A stretch of DNA of 64,000 bases from JAICYJ01 sp963797565 (GTDB lineage Bacteria > Actinomycetota > Thermoleophilia > Gaiellales > JAICJC01): NCBI GenBank assembly GCA_963797565.1, contig CAWCPM010000011.1, positions 62,001 through 126,000 of the forward strand, written 5' to 3'. This document shows, piece by piece, positions 42,288-51,320 of the stretch (position 1 is its first letter; every line of letters begins with the position of its first letter). The notes under the pieces are model-generated. The model did no database searches. It was not told the origin of the DNA and saw nothing but the letters and a program-made list of their open reading frames with translations. The translations under genes and the position numbers were made by a program.

Positions 42288-43080
42288 ATGGAGGCAGGCG
42301 ACCGTCTGCTCGTGAGGCTGATACAGGTGTCCGCGGTGCTGCTCGTGGTCGGCCTCTGCTGGCCGCGGTCGTCTCGGCTGGGTCGCCTACGAGCTGCGCG
42401 GGCTGTCGAGCGACATCTCGCAGTCGCAGGCGCGGCTGCCGGCGCCGGTGCGCCAGCGCTGCCGGTCGACCAGGGATACTCGAGCATCCGCAGTGACGCT
42501 GGTGCGCTACAGCTCCGGGGTCTCCGCCGCGCGGCGGTGCTGTTCTCGACCGTCCCCGACCGTGACCTGGCCGCCTTCCTGACGCTGCCTCCCAGCACCC
42601 AGGTGAACGGCTCGCCGCTCGACGACCTGAACAGCCGGCAGGCGATCGAGCGCTCGGGGCCGAGGGCAACACTGTCGACACGTGGCCTGACGACCCGGCT
42701 CGGGTACGCCCCCTGGCGGACGGCCTGGGCGGCGTCAGCGTCGACAACGCGACCACGTTCGCGGCACTGACCCCAGACGGCCGCGAGCAGCGTTCGACAG
42801 GGGCAAGCTGGGCCTGGACGGTGATCCGCGCCGAGGGCTACGTGGAGGCGGCCACCACCCGCGAGCAGCTCGAGACGGCCAGCGCAGCGGTGCTCGCCGG
42901 CATCGTGCACAAGGTGCTGGCGCCGGCGGGGTTCCAGCGGATGCAGACGATGGGCGGCGCGCTCTCCGACTCGGCCTCGACCGATCTGACCGATGCCGAC
43001 GTGGTGGGGCTGGTAGAGCTGCGCCTGCGAGGCGGCGCCGCACTCCAGTGTCAGGTGCCGCGGCACACGCCGATCGCGGA
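42288..43080 (+). pseudogene. Decayed membrane-anchored exported protein (possibly LytR-CpsA-Psr-like)
   Basis: Joining frames gives MEAGDRLLVRLIQVSAVLLV (TM anchor), then YELRGLSSDISQSQARLPAP, VLFSTVPDRDLAAFLTLPPS, QVNGSPLDDLNSRQAIE, GLGGVSVDNATTFAALTPDG and a C-terminal EAATTREQLETASAAVLAGI. At least three frame changes (near 42365, 42480-42530 and 42650-42800) disrupt it, and it runs out near 43080 where a truncated transporter on the other strand begins. The layout is loosely LCP-like (GLGGV element), but this is a weak call. Confidence 0.45.
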
Positions 43081-43084
43081 GGAG

Positions 43085-43310
43085 CGGCGACCGCCACCAC
43101 GCCGGCAAGGCCGGCCAGCATGCCGGGCAGCGCGGCGCCGGTGTCGTAGCCTCCACTGCGGATCGCCGCCACCACCACGATCCCCGCCAGCCCCGCGGCC
43201 TGGCTGACCAGCACCACCACCAGCAGCGGATGCCGGCGGCTGAGCGACCCGCCCATGAAGTCGGCCACACCCCAGCAGAGCGAGGCGATCAGCGCCAGCG
43301 CTACCGCCAT
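43085..43310 (-). pseudogene. EamA/DMT transporter, 5' fragment
   Basis: Begins MAVALALIASLCWGVADFMG and continues through LLVVVLVSQAAGLAGIVVVA and MLAGLAGVVAVAA, the first three helices of an EamA protein, then turns into unrelated sequence near 43085. About 75 of the expected 290 residues remain. The break coincides with the end of the decayed plus-strand gene, so a deletion joined the two. Confidence 0.65.
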
Positions 43311-43320
43311 GCGCCCACCG

Positions 43321-44283
43321 CTACCTGAACGCCGTCACCAGGCTGCGGCCGATGCGATCGTGCACCTCCGACGTGGGTCGGCTGCCGCGCTGCTCGAGCG
43401 CCATCAGCACCGCGCCCACCACCGGCGGCGCCTCCAGCCTGGTCAGCAGCGCGGTCGGCACCTCGCTGGCGATGCGCTGCTCGAGCCGCTCGCTGCGGCC
43501 GTGGAAGAGGCCGCCGCTCATCACCAGCTCGAACGGCTCGGCATCCATCGCCAGCCTGGATGCGATCACCCGCGCCGCCTCCCCGAGCTGCGCGCCGGCC
43601 CACTCCACGATCTCGATCGCGACCGGGTCGCCGCGCTCGGCATGGCGCAGCACAACCGGCGCGGCGTTCGACTCGCGCTCGCCGCCGCGGCTGTACTCCT
43701 CCAGCAGCTGCGCCACGGTGGCGGCGCCCATCAGCTCGCACAGTCCCTCGCTCAGGGACGTGGCCGGCCCGCGCCCGACGTACGCCCTCGCAACCGCGCG
43801 CAGGGCGGCCTCGCCAACGTCGGAGGCGCTGCCCTCGTCGCCCAGCAGCCTGCCCAGCCCGAGCGTGCGGTACGTCTCGCCGGCGCTGTTGCGTCCCGCG
43901 GCAACGGTGCCGGTGCCGGCGATCACGACGACGCCCCAGGGCGCCCGCACGCCGGCGCGAAGTGCGATGAAGGAGTCGTTCATGATGGTCGGAGGGATGC
44001 CCAGCCGGAGCGCCTCGAACGCCCCCTCCAGCCGCGGCACGTCGGACGGCCAGTCGACACCGGCGAGGCCGAACACGGCCGCGTCCAGCTGGGAGCGGCG
44101 CAGGTCGGTGCCGTCCATGGCGCGATCGATCGCGTCGCCGATGCTGTCCGATGCGCCGCGCAGCCCCACCGTCTCCCAGTTGCTGGGGCCGGCGGTGCCC
44201 GCGCCGATCAGCGTGCCGTTCTCGTCGCAGATCGCGGCGTGCGTCTTGGAGCCGCCGCCGTCGACACCGAGGACGGCCGTCAC
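43321..44283 (-). CDS. BadF/BcrA-type ATPase, N-acetylglucosamine-kinase-like, copy 1
   Basis: 320 residues of the ASKHA fold: phosphate-1 loop VLGVDGGGSKTHAAICDENG, VFGLAGVDWPSDVP, NDSFIALRAG, phosphate-2 VVVIAGTGTVAAGRN, GLGRLLGDEGSASDVGEAAL and adenosine loop LVMSGGLFHGRSERL. Members phosphorylate N-acetylglucosamine or related sugars. It overlaps the Gfo/Idh gene by 4 bases and is last in the minus-strand ROK operon. A paralogue lies at 54234. Confidence 0.85.
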   Translation of the reverse strand: MTAVLGVDGGGSKTHAAICDENGTLIGAGTAGPSNWETVGLRGASDSIGDAIDRAMDGTDLRRSQLDAAVFGLAGVDWPSDVPRLEGAFEALRLGIPPTIMNDSFIALRAGVRAPWGVVVIAGTGTVAAGRNSAGETYRTLGLGRLLGDEGSASDVGEAALRAVARAYVGRGPATSLSEGLCELMGAATVAQLLEEYSRGGERESNAAPVVLRHAERGDPVAIEIVEWAGAQLGEAARVIASRLAMDAEPFELVMSGGLFHGRSERLEQRIASEVPTALLTRLEAPPVVGAVLMALEQRGSRPTSEVHDRIGRSLVTAFR

Positions 44284-45218
44284 CGGATGCCCGCCGATCG
44301 GTACGCGCGCTCGACGGCGTCCATCACCACCGCTCCGTCCTCACCGCTGGGGCGGGGCTGGCGGCCCTCCGAGAGCGCGTCGATGAACTCCGCAACCTGG
44401 GCGCTGTACATCGGCTGCGAGCAGTGCTCGTAGCCCTCGGGGCCCTCCGTGAAGTCCCATATGCGTGCGTATCCGGCGGTGCCATACACCTCGGTATCGG
44501 CTTCCAGGCCGGCGAGATGAGGCTGCCACCACCCCGACTCGACCAGCGAGCTGGTGCCGTTGGCCCACCCGATCAGGAGCAGCCCGTCGTCGTCCACCGC
44601 GTAGTCGCCGTAGCGTGTGGCGATGCGGGCGCAGACGCTCTCCAGGGCGGGGTCGCCGAGCAGGAATCGCACCGTGTCGATCGCGTGGACGCCCATGTCC
44701 AGCAGCGCGCCGCCGCCGGCCAGCTCGGGGTCGGTGAACCACCCCGACGGGCCCCAGCCAGCGTGCACGCCGTAGCCGCGGGTCTTGGTGATCTCGCCCA
44801 GCTCGCCGCCGGCGATCCGCGCCCGCAGCGCGCGCACGTCGTCGTGGAAGCGCCAGCAGTGCGCCACCATCAGCCGCCTGCCGGACGCGGCAGCCGCAAT
44901 GTTCATGGCCTCGGCCTCGGCCAGCGTGCGGGCCATCGGCTTCTCCACCAGCACGTGCTTGCCGGCCTCCAGACAGGCGATCGCCTGCGGGGCGTGCAGG
45001 GCGTTGGGCGTGCCGATGATGACGGCGTCGACCTCGGGGTCGGCGACCAGCTCCCGCCAGTCGGTGGTGGTGCGAGGGATGCCGTGCCGCTCGGCCAGGG
45101 ACCGCAGCGATGCCTCTCGCCAGTTCGCCGCCGCCACCAGCTCGCCGCCGGGGTGCTCGAGCACGCCACGGGCGTGGAAGTCCATGATCCAACCGGAGCC
45201 GAACAGGGCGATGCGCAC
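44280..45218 (-). CDS. Gfo/Idh/MocA-family oxidoreductase
   Basis: 312 residues. NAD(P) site RIALFGSGWIMDFHARGVLE, EKP motif in HVLVEKPMARTLAEAEAM (catalytic Lys), and the C-terminal sheet domain with GGGALLDMGVHAIDTVRFLL. Likely oxidises a sugar or sugar derivative imported by the adjacent ABC system. Overlaps the kinase gene (ATGA) and follows the MalG-like permease by 9 bases. Cofactor (NAD or NADP) not clear. Confidence 0.88.
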   Translation of the reverse strand: MRIALFGSGWIMDFHARGVLEHPGGELVAAANWREASLRSLAERHGIPRTTTDWRELVADPEVDAVIIGTPNALHAPQAIACLEAGKHVLVEKPMARTLAEAEAMNIAAAASGRRLMVAHCWRFHDDVRALRARIAGGELGEITKTRGYGVHAGWGPSGWFTDPELAGGGALLDMGVHAIDTVRFLLGDPALESVCARIATRYGDYAVDDDGLLLIGWANGTSSLVESGWWQPHLAGLEADTEVYGTAGYARIWDFTEGPEGYEHCSQPMYSAQVAEFIDALSEGRQPRPSGEDGAVVMDAVERAYRSAGIR

Positions 45219-45227
45219 CGGGGCAAC

Positions 45228-46076
45228 CTACCCCTTGACGCCGGTCAGCGTGATCCCTTCGATGAAGACGCGCTGGGCGAGGAAGAAGATCACGATCACG
45301 GGCAGCATGAAGATCAGCGCCGCGGCCATCGTCAGGTTCCAGTCGACGTGGTGGATGCCACGGAAGGCCGACAGCGCAACCGACAGCGTCTGCGAGTCGG
45401 GGCTCGAGGCCAGGTACACCAGCGGCCCGTAGAAGTCGTTCCAGGCGTAGATGAAGTTGAACAGCGCCACCGCAACGATGGCCGGCTTGGCCAGCGGCAC
45501 GATCACCTTCCACAGGATCTGCAGCTCGTTGGCGCCGTCCACCCGCATCGCCTCCGACAGCTCCTTGGGGATGGTCATGAAGAACTGGCGCAGCAGGAAG
45601 ATCGAGAAGGCGTCGCCGAAGAAGCTGGGGATGATCAGGGGCTTGAGCGTCCCGATGAACTGGATCCCCGTCCACTCGTGGAACTGCTTGGCCCACAGGA
45701 TGTAGAGCGGGATCGATGTCACCTGGGTGGGCAACATCAGCGTCGAGAGCACGAGCAGGAACACGATGTTGCGGCCGCGCCAGTCGATCCGGGCGAAGGC
45801 ATAGGCAACCGGCACGCAGCTGCAGACGACGCCGACGGTCGAGAGGCCGGCGTACAGGAACGTGTTCCAGGCATACCGGCCGACGTTGATGTCGTGGAAC
45901 ACGGTCGTGAAGTTCGACCACACGAACGGGTGCGGCCACAGCGACCCGGTCAGCGCCTGGTCGTCGCTCTGCAGTGCGGTGAAGAACATGTAGACGACGG
46001 GGAACAGGAAGGCGCAGGAGACGGCGATCAGCACGCAGTGGTTGGCCACCATCATCAGGAACCGGCGCCTGCGCAC
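45228..46076 (-). CDS. Carbohydrate ABC transporter permease (MalG/UgpE-like)
   Basis: 282 residues, six TM helices. The EAA loop is seen in LSEAMRVDGANELQILWKVI, contacting the ATPase; start LMMVANHCVLIAVSCAFLFP and end QRVFIEGITLTGVKG are typical of the MalG type. I take GTG 46076; a longer N-terminus has no clear start codon. It pairs with the MalF-like gene 59 bases upstream. The ATPase is probably MsmK at 55247. Confidence 0.9.
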   Translation of the reverse strand: MRRRRFLMMVANHCVLIAVSCAFLFPVVYMFFTALQSDDQALTGSLWPHPFVWSNFTTVFHDINVGRYAWNTFLYAGLSTVGVVCSCVPVAYAFARIDWRGRNIVFLLVLSTLMLPTQVTSIPLYILWAKQFHEWTGIQFIGTLKPLIIPSFFGDAFSIFLLRQFFMTIPKELSEAMRVDGANELQILWKVIVPLAKPAIVAVALFNFIYAWNDFYGPLVYLASSPDSQTLSVALSAFRGIHHVDWNLTMAAALIFMLPVIVIFFLAQRVFIEGITLTGVKG

Positions 46077-46135
46077 GGCCGCCGGACGCCGTCGCGTGGC
46101 GATCGGGATGCCGGACCGGGGCTGGGCGACCTGGG

Positions 46136-47041
46136 CTATGACAGACCTCCGCCGTAGTGCACCCAGCGCCGCGAGGTCAGAAGCAGCACGGCCGTCAGCG
46201 CCATCGTCGCGACGAACATCACCCAGGCCATGGCCGAGGCGTAGCCCATGTGGAAGTAGCTGAAGGCCTGCTCGTAGAGCCAGACCGAGTAGAACAGCAG
46301 CGAGTTGTCCGGTGAGCCAACGCCGCCACCGGCGGTGGTGGAGCTGACGTATGCCTGGTCGAAGTACTGGAAGCCGTCGATGATCCCGATGATCAGCGTG
46401 AAGAAGATCACCGGCGTGAGCATGGGCAGGGTCACATAACGGAACCGCTGCCAGGCGTTCGCTCCCTCGATCGCGATCGCCTCGTACAGGTCACGGGGCA
46501 CGTTCAGGAGGCCGGCCAGGTACAGCACGATCGCATCGCCGATCCCCCACAGCCCCAGAATCAGCAGCGCCGGCTTCGCCCAGGTGGGATCGAAGAACCA
46601 GAGCGGTTGGTTGAGGCCGATGTGCCCGAGGAACTGGTTGATCGGGCCGGTGGCGGGGTTGAACAGGTAGACGAACACCAGCGAGGCGCCCACGGTGGGC
46701 GCCATCGACGGCATGAAGAACAGCGTCCGGTAGCCGTTGACGCCGCGCTTGGGGCGGGTCAGCAGCATCGCGGTGATGATGCCGAAGAAGATCCGAAGCG
46801 GCACGCCGAAGACGATGATCCAGAGCGTGTTCCTGACCGACGTCCAGAAGAAGGGGTCGCCCTGGTCGGGCTGGCCGTTCAGCGTCAGCTTGCCGAACAT
46901 GAACCGGTAGTTGTCGAGCCCGATCCAGTGCGGCGACGTCAGCAGGTCGTAGTGCGTGAACGAGTAGTAGAAGCTCAGGATCATCGGCCCCATCGTGAAC
47001 GCGACGAAGCCGATGATCCAAGGCGACAGCAGCAGCAGCAC
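46136..47041 (-). CDS. Carbohydrate ABC transporter permease (MalF/UgpA-like)
   Basis: 301 residues, six TM helices; LLLLSPWIIGFVAFTMGPMI at the start, NTLWIIVFGVPLRIFFGIIT, the EAA loop DLYEAIAIEGANAWQRFRYV, and TPVIFFTLIIGIIDGFQYFD. GTG 47041 is used; about 25 further basic residues upstream in frame lack a start codon. Follows the solute-binding protein by 95 bases in the same operon. Confidence 0.9.
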   Translation of the reverse strand: MLLLLSPWIIGFVAFTMGPMILSFYYSFTHYDLLTSPHWIGLDNYRFMFGKLTLNGQPDQGDPFFWTSVRNTLWIIVFGVPLRIFFGIITAMLLTRPKRGVNGYRTLFFMPSMAPTVGASLVFVYLFNPATGPINQFLGHIGLNQPLWFFDPTWAKPALLILGLWGIGDAIVLYLAGLLNVPRDLYEAIAIEGANAWQRFRYVTLPMLTPVIFFTLIIGIIDGFQYFDQAYVSSTTAGGGVGSPDNSLLFYSVWLYEQAFSYFHMGYASAMAWVMFVATMALTAVLLLTSRRWVHYGGGLS

Positions 47042-47136
47042 CGTCAGGTACTTGCGCAGCGACGCCCGACGCCGCGCACGCCGGCGTTCTGCCGGCGTGC
47101 GCCGCGTGTAGGGCGCCGTGCTGGGGGCGGCAAGCG

Positions 47137-48502
47137 CTACGGAGCCGTCCCCTGGGTCAGCTCGTTATCGATGTTCTGGTCAAGCTGGTTCAGCTGCGAC
47201 TCGAGCTGCGAGTCGGGGATCTTGCCCGCCTGCCACTTGTCCTCGAACGTGGTTAGCAGGTCGGCGTATCCGCCGCCCGCGGCCTGCAGGGGCGGCGCGA
47301 AGGCCGACTTGGGATTGACCCAGGCCTTCAGGAACACGTCGAACTGGGGCGGCAGCGTCAGAGCGGGAGACGCGACCGCAGCCTTGGTGGTGGGCACGTT
47401 TCCGACCGCGTTTGCCATCTGCACCAGGTAGTTGGTGTCGGATGCCAGGTACTTGACCAGCAGCCACGCCTGGTCGGGGTGCTTGGCGCCCTTGGGGATG
47501 CCCACGATGGTGCCGCCGACCCGCGAGGAGCCGTACTGGTCGGGATGGGATGCATCGGCCGGGAACGGCACGGTGCCGTACTGGAGGTTCGGGGCGCCGC
47601 GCTTGATGAACGCCGTGCGCCACTCACCGTCGAACGTCATCGCCACCTTGCCGGTCTGGAACGCGTTGCTGTTGTTGAACTCGTTGTTCGTGTTGGCGGC
47701 GAAGAACTTGGTGATGTTGTCGTAGCCGTACCAGTCGATCAGCTGCTTCTGCCAGCGGAAGGCGGAGGCCCAGCCTGGATCGGTGCCCAGAATGGCCTTG
47801 TTCGAGCTGTCGAACCACTTGGCACCCCAAGCGTTGCTGAGGTCGCCCGGTCCCAGCTCCTCCCACTGGTTGAGCGGCACGAACCCGGCCACCTTGATGG
47901 TGCCGTCCGGGTTGCGCACGGTCAGCCTCTTGGCGTCTGCCATCAGCTCGTCCATCGTCTTGGGCGGGGTGATGCCGGCCTGCTGCAGCATCTTGGTGTT
48001 GTAGTAGAGGCCGAAGGCATCGGTCAGCGACGGCAGCGCGCACTGCTTGCCGCCGGAGTTGGTGTAGGTGATCGCGCCGGGAGCGAAGTCGTCGATGTTG
48101 AGGTGGCTGGCCTGCATGTACGGCGTCAGGTCCTGCCAGAGGCCGGAGGAGCAGTACTGCCCGATGTAGTCGGGGCCGAACGGCATCGCCACGTCGGGCG
48201 CATTGCCGCCGTTGATGGCGTTGACCAGGTTCGGGTCGAACGTGTCGTTGGGGGTGTTGGGCTGCACGATCTGCTTGACCGTGATCCACGGGTACTTCTT
48301 GGTGAAGCCCTTGAGGGCGTCGTTGAAGGGCTTGCCCTCCTGGCCGCTCCACAGATCCCACATGGTGATCGTGACCGGCGTCTTGTCGATCGTACGTGGC
48401 GGGGCCGCCCGAGCTGCTGGAGCTGGAGCTACCCCCGCCGCAGCCTGCTGCAACAACCAGCATGGCCAGCGAGCTCAGGGCGAGCAATCGCATTCGTCTC
48501 AT
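47137..48502 (-). pseudogene. Sugar ABC transporter solute-binding lipoprotein, frameshifted near 48396
   Basis: ATG 48502 (after AGGAGG) opens a lipoprotein signal peptide MRRMRLLALSSLAMLVVAAG with lipobox VVAAGC, followed by a GGGSSSSSSSGG linker. At about 48396 the frame changes, and the mature extracellular solute-binding protein family 1 continues: KTPVTITMWDLWSGQEGKPF, NGGNAPDVAMPFGPDYIGQY, KVAMTFDGEWRTAF, GTIVGIPKGAKHPDQAWLLV. Joined length is about 455 residues. An extra base or a two-base loss at cacgtacgat explains the break. The carbohydrate specificity is unknown. Confidence 0.85.
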
Positions 48503-48525
48503 CGGTGTGGCCTCCTGACCTTTCA

Positions 48526-49662
48526 TCATATGACGGCGATTCGGGAGAGGGGTTTGCGGGTGAACAACTGCTCCTGCGCCGCCTGCAGGGCGGTGCTGAC
48601 GGCTCCGTGCAGGACGGCGTCAGCGCCCAGCTGGGTGGTGGCGAGGCGCAGGCGGAACGGTGAGATCTCGCGGAGACGGGCGTCGACCGGCGCCAGCAGG
48701 TCGGGGTTGCTGCCGATGCCTCCGCCCAGGATCACGAGCTCGGGGTCGAGCACGGGTGCGACGGCGGCGATCGCCACCGCGATGCGGTCGGCCTCGCGGC
48801 GGACGACGGCCGCGGCGTCGGCGCTGCCACGGGCGGCCGCCGCGAATACCGACTTGGGCGAGCGGGCCGGCCGCAGGCCGGCAGAGCGGGCGTCGCGCAT
48901 CACGGCCGAGGCGCCGGTCTGCTCCTCGAGCATGCCGCGGCGGCGGAAGCCGGCATCGCCGGGGTCGCCGGTTCCCACCGGCATGTAGCCGATCTCGCCG
49001 GCGGCGCCGCCGGCGCCGCGGTAGAGCTCGCCGTCGATGACGATGCCCATGCCCACGCCGGTGCCGACCCACAGGAACACGAACGTGCGGACGTCGCGGC
49101 CGGCGCCGTGGGCGCGCTCGCCGAGGGCGGCCAGGTTGACGTCGTTCTCGAAGCTGACGGCGGTGCCCAGCTCGTCGCGGATGGCGCCGACCAGGCCCTG
49201 GCGACCCCAGCCGGGCAGGTTGGGAGCGTGGGCCAGCAGGCCGCGGGAGGGATCGAGCACGCCGGAGCTGCCGACCGTGGCATGCGTCACCTGGCGCCAG
49301 CGCAGGTCGCCCTGGCTGGCCACGCCGTGTGCGATCTCGCCGATCTGGGCGACCAGCGCGCCCGAGCTGCGCGAGCGCGCACGCTCGTCGCGGCGGGCGA
49401 CGATGGTGCCGGTGATGTCGGCCAGCGCCGCCCTCACCCAGTGCGCACCAACGTCGATCCCGACCACCCACCCCGACTCGGGATTGAGCTCGTAGAGCAC
49501 GGCGCTGGGGCCCTTGCCGCCGGTGGCGCGGCCGACCTCGTGCACGAGCCCGGCGTCGACCAGGCCGCCCAGAGCGAGGGAGACGGTCGGCTTGGAGAGG
49601 CCGCTCGCGCGGGCAATCTGGGCGCGCGAGGTGGCGCCGGTGCGCCGGATCAGCTCGAGCAC
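48526..49662 (-). CDS. ROK-family transcriptional repressor
   Basis: 378 residues: N-terminal winged helix SRAQIARASGLSKPTVSLAL and a sugar-kinase-like ROK domain with GIDVGAHWVRAALADITGTI, ENDVNLAALGERAHGAGRDV, GTGVGMGIVIDGELYRGAGG and GEIGYMPVG. The zinc-binding CxCG-type cysteines are absent here. In frame upstream of GTG 49662 the sequence reads PRLLRAINERS and lacks ATG or GTG: an ACG at 49731 stands at ideal spacing after AAGGAGG, so the protein may begin there. First gene of the operon toward SBP, permeases, dehydrogenase and kinase. Confidence 0.85.
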   Translation of the reverse strand: MLELIRRTGATSRAQIARASGLSKPTVSLALGGLVDAGLVHEVGRATGGKGPSAVLYELNPESGWVVGIDVGAHWVRAALADITGTIVARRDERARSRSSGALVAQIGEIAHGVASQGDLRWRQVTHATVGSSGVLDPSRGLLAHAPNLPGWGRQGLVGAIRDELGTAVSFENDVNLAALGERAHGAGRDVRTFVFLWVGTGVGMGIVIDGELYRGAGGAAGEIGYMPVGTGDPGDAGFRRRGMLEEQTGASAVMRDARSAGLRPARSPKSVFAAAARGSADAAAVVRREADRIAVAIAAVAPVLDPELVILGGGIGSNPDLLAPVDARLREISPFRLRLATTQLGADAVLHGAVSTALQAAQEQLFTRKPLSRIAVI

Positions 49663-49756
49663 GCTACGCTCGTTGATGGCTCGCAGGAGACGGGGCTGGC
49701 CCGCGGCGAAACTGATCGGTTCCGTTGCCGTGCTGTCCCTCCTTCGCCAGCGTATA

Positions 49757-49777
49757 GTTAGGAAACCTTACTGACAG
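49757..49777. promoter_or_regulatory. ROK operator copy 1 (divergent regulator/DegT promoter region)
   Basis: gttaggaaaccttactgacag matches the site at 52625-52645 in 18 of 21 positions. It lies between the ROK gene and the DegT gene, close to the presumed start of the minus-strand operon. The half site TTAGGAAA is typical of ROK-family operators. Confidence 0.6.
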
Positions 49778-49830
49778 TGAGGAAAATACGCCTTGGAGCG
49801 GACGGGTGTCAAGACGTCAAGGAGGTCGGG

Positions 49831-51072
49831 ATGAGCGTTCTGGCGATTAACGGCGGTACCCGCGTGCGCAGCGAGCCGTATCCGGCCTGGCCCCAGGTCG
49901 ACCAGCGCGACGCCGACGCCGTGGCAAATGTGGTGCTGAACGGGCAGATCGGGGGCTGGCCGGAGCCGGGCCCGCGCAACGCCGAGTTCGCGGCGCGGTT
50001 CGCCGCCTACCAGGGCGCGTCCCACGGAATCGTGATGGTGAACGGGACGGTCACCATGGAGGTGGCGCTGAAGGCGCTCGGGATCGGCTGGGGCGACGAG
50101 GTGATCGTGCCCGCGCTGACGTTCGCCGCCACCGCGTACGCCGCGATCGCAGCCGGAGCGCTGCCGGTGATCGTGGACGTGGAACCGGAGCGCTGGACGA
50201 TCGACCCCGATGCCGTCGAGGCCGCGATCACGCCGCGCACGCGCGCCATCATGCCGGTGCACCTGGGCCAGCAGATGGCCGACATGGACCGGCTGGCGAC
50301 GATCGCCGACCGGCACGGGCTGGCGATCGTCGAGGACTGCGCGCACGCGCACGGCCAGCAGTGGGGCGGCCGCGGGGCCGGAAGCATCGGCGCGTTCGGC
50401 TCGTTCAGCCATCAGTCCTCGAAGACGCTGACCGCGGGCGAGGGCGGGACGCTCCTGACCGGCGACGATGACCTGGCGCGGCGCGCGCACTCGATCATCG
50501 ACTGCGGCCGGCCGAAGGACGCGGCCGAGCAGGAGTACACGTTCGGTGCCAACTACCGGCTGGGCGAGCTGGCCTGCGCGCTTCTGTGCACGCAGCTGGA
50601 TCGGTTCGAGGCCCAGCGGGCGGAGCGGGAGACGGGCGCGCGGCTGTTCGAGCAGCTGGCCGACGGGCTGGACGGCGTGTCGATCAACCCGATCCACCCA
50701 CGGATCACGCGCTGGGGGTTCTACCGCTACCTGTTCCGGATCGACCCGGACGCGTTCGCCGGGGCGACCTGCGAGACGGTGGCCGACGCGCTGGAGGCCG
50801 AGGGGATCGCGGCGGAGGTGCAGTACCCGCCGATGAGCCGCTACGACCTGTTCCAGCCGCAGCTGTCACGCCTGCCGGTGTGCGTGGTGCACGCGAACCG
50901 CCTGGATCCGGCCACGATGAGCTTCCCGGTGGCTGAATCGGCCGGCGAGCGCGAGGCGGTGTACCTGAACGAGAGCGTGTTCCGGGCCGGCGCCCAGGGT
51001 GTCGAGGATGCCGTGACAGCCATCGCAAAGGTGCAACAGCACGCCCACGAGCTCGCGGCCGTCCGAACGTAA
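49831..51072 (+). CDS. DegT/DnrJ/EryC1 sugar aminotransferase family protein
   Basis: 413 residues, PLP-dependent fold type I. GIVMVNGTVTMEVALKALGI at the PLP phosphate region, VEDCAHAHGQQWGGRGAGSI (PLP-Asp), and the Schiff-base Lys in SFSHQSSKTLTAGEGG. ATG 49831 follows AAGGAGG. Family members aminate nucleotide sugars or keto sugars (StrS/AHBA-type); a sugar or inositol-like substrate fits the island. Divergent from the ROK operon, sharing its operator. A hairpin follows downstream. Confidence 0.88.
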   Translation: MSVLAINGGTRVRSEPYPAWPQVDQRDADAVANVVLNGQIGGWPEPGPRNAEFAARFAAYQGASHGIVMVNGTVTMEVALKALGIGWGDEVIVPALTFAATAYAAIAAGALPVIVDVEPERWTIDPDAVEAAITPRTRAIMPVHLGQQMADMDRLATIADRHGLAIVEDCAHAHGQQWGGRGAGSIGAFGSFSHQSSKTLTAGEGGTLLTGDDDLARRAHSIIDCGRPKDAAEQEYTFGANYRLGELACALLCTQLDRFEAQRAERETGARLFEQLADGLDGVSINPIHPRITRWGFYRYLFRIDPDAFAGATCETVADALEAEGIAAEVQYPPMSRYDLFQPQLSRLPVCVVHANRLDPATMSFPVAESAGEREAVYLNESVFRAGAQGVEDAVTAIAKVQQHAHELAAVRT

Positions 51073-51179
51073 CCCGCACGCAACGACCTGTGCCAAGTCG
51101 CGCGGCGAACCCTCGTCGCAGGCCGAAGCGGTCTCTGAGCTCCGATCCGGATGCGATCGGGGCAACGATGCGAAAAGCG

Positions 51180-51207
51180 CGTCACGCCGGCCGTTACCGG
51201 TGTGACG
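51180..51207. terminator. Hairpin between convergent DegT and GH4 genes
   Basis: cgtcacgccgg (51180-51190) pairs with ccggtgtgacg (51197-51207) with one mismatch around a 6-base loop. The 248-base region 51073-51320 has several further gtcacg-type repeats (for example around 51214-51220 and 51291-51301) but no gene; it probably separates the two converging transcripts. Confidence 0.45.
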
Positions 51208-51320
51208 GCCGCTGTCACGAGGCGCTCACGAGGGCCGAGTCGGTGTTTGACACCCCCACGCGTGCCGTGATGTGACGGCCCGGTGACGAGCGGGTCACGC
51301 CGGGTGCGCGGGGTTACCGG

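Noticed and set aside
51073..51320. CRISPR-like or small-RNA locus from the repeated gtcacg motifs
   Set aside because: The repeats are short, unevenly spaced and explained by one hairpin; no cas genes or spacer pattern exists.
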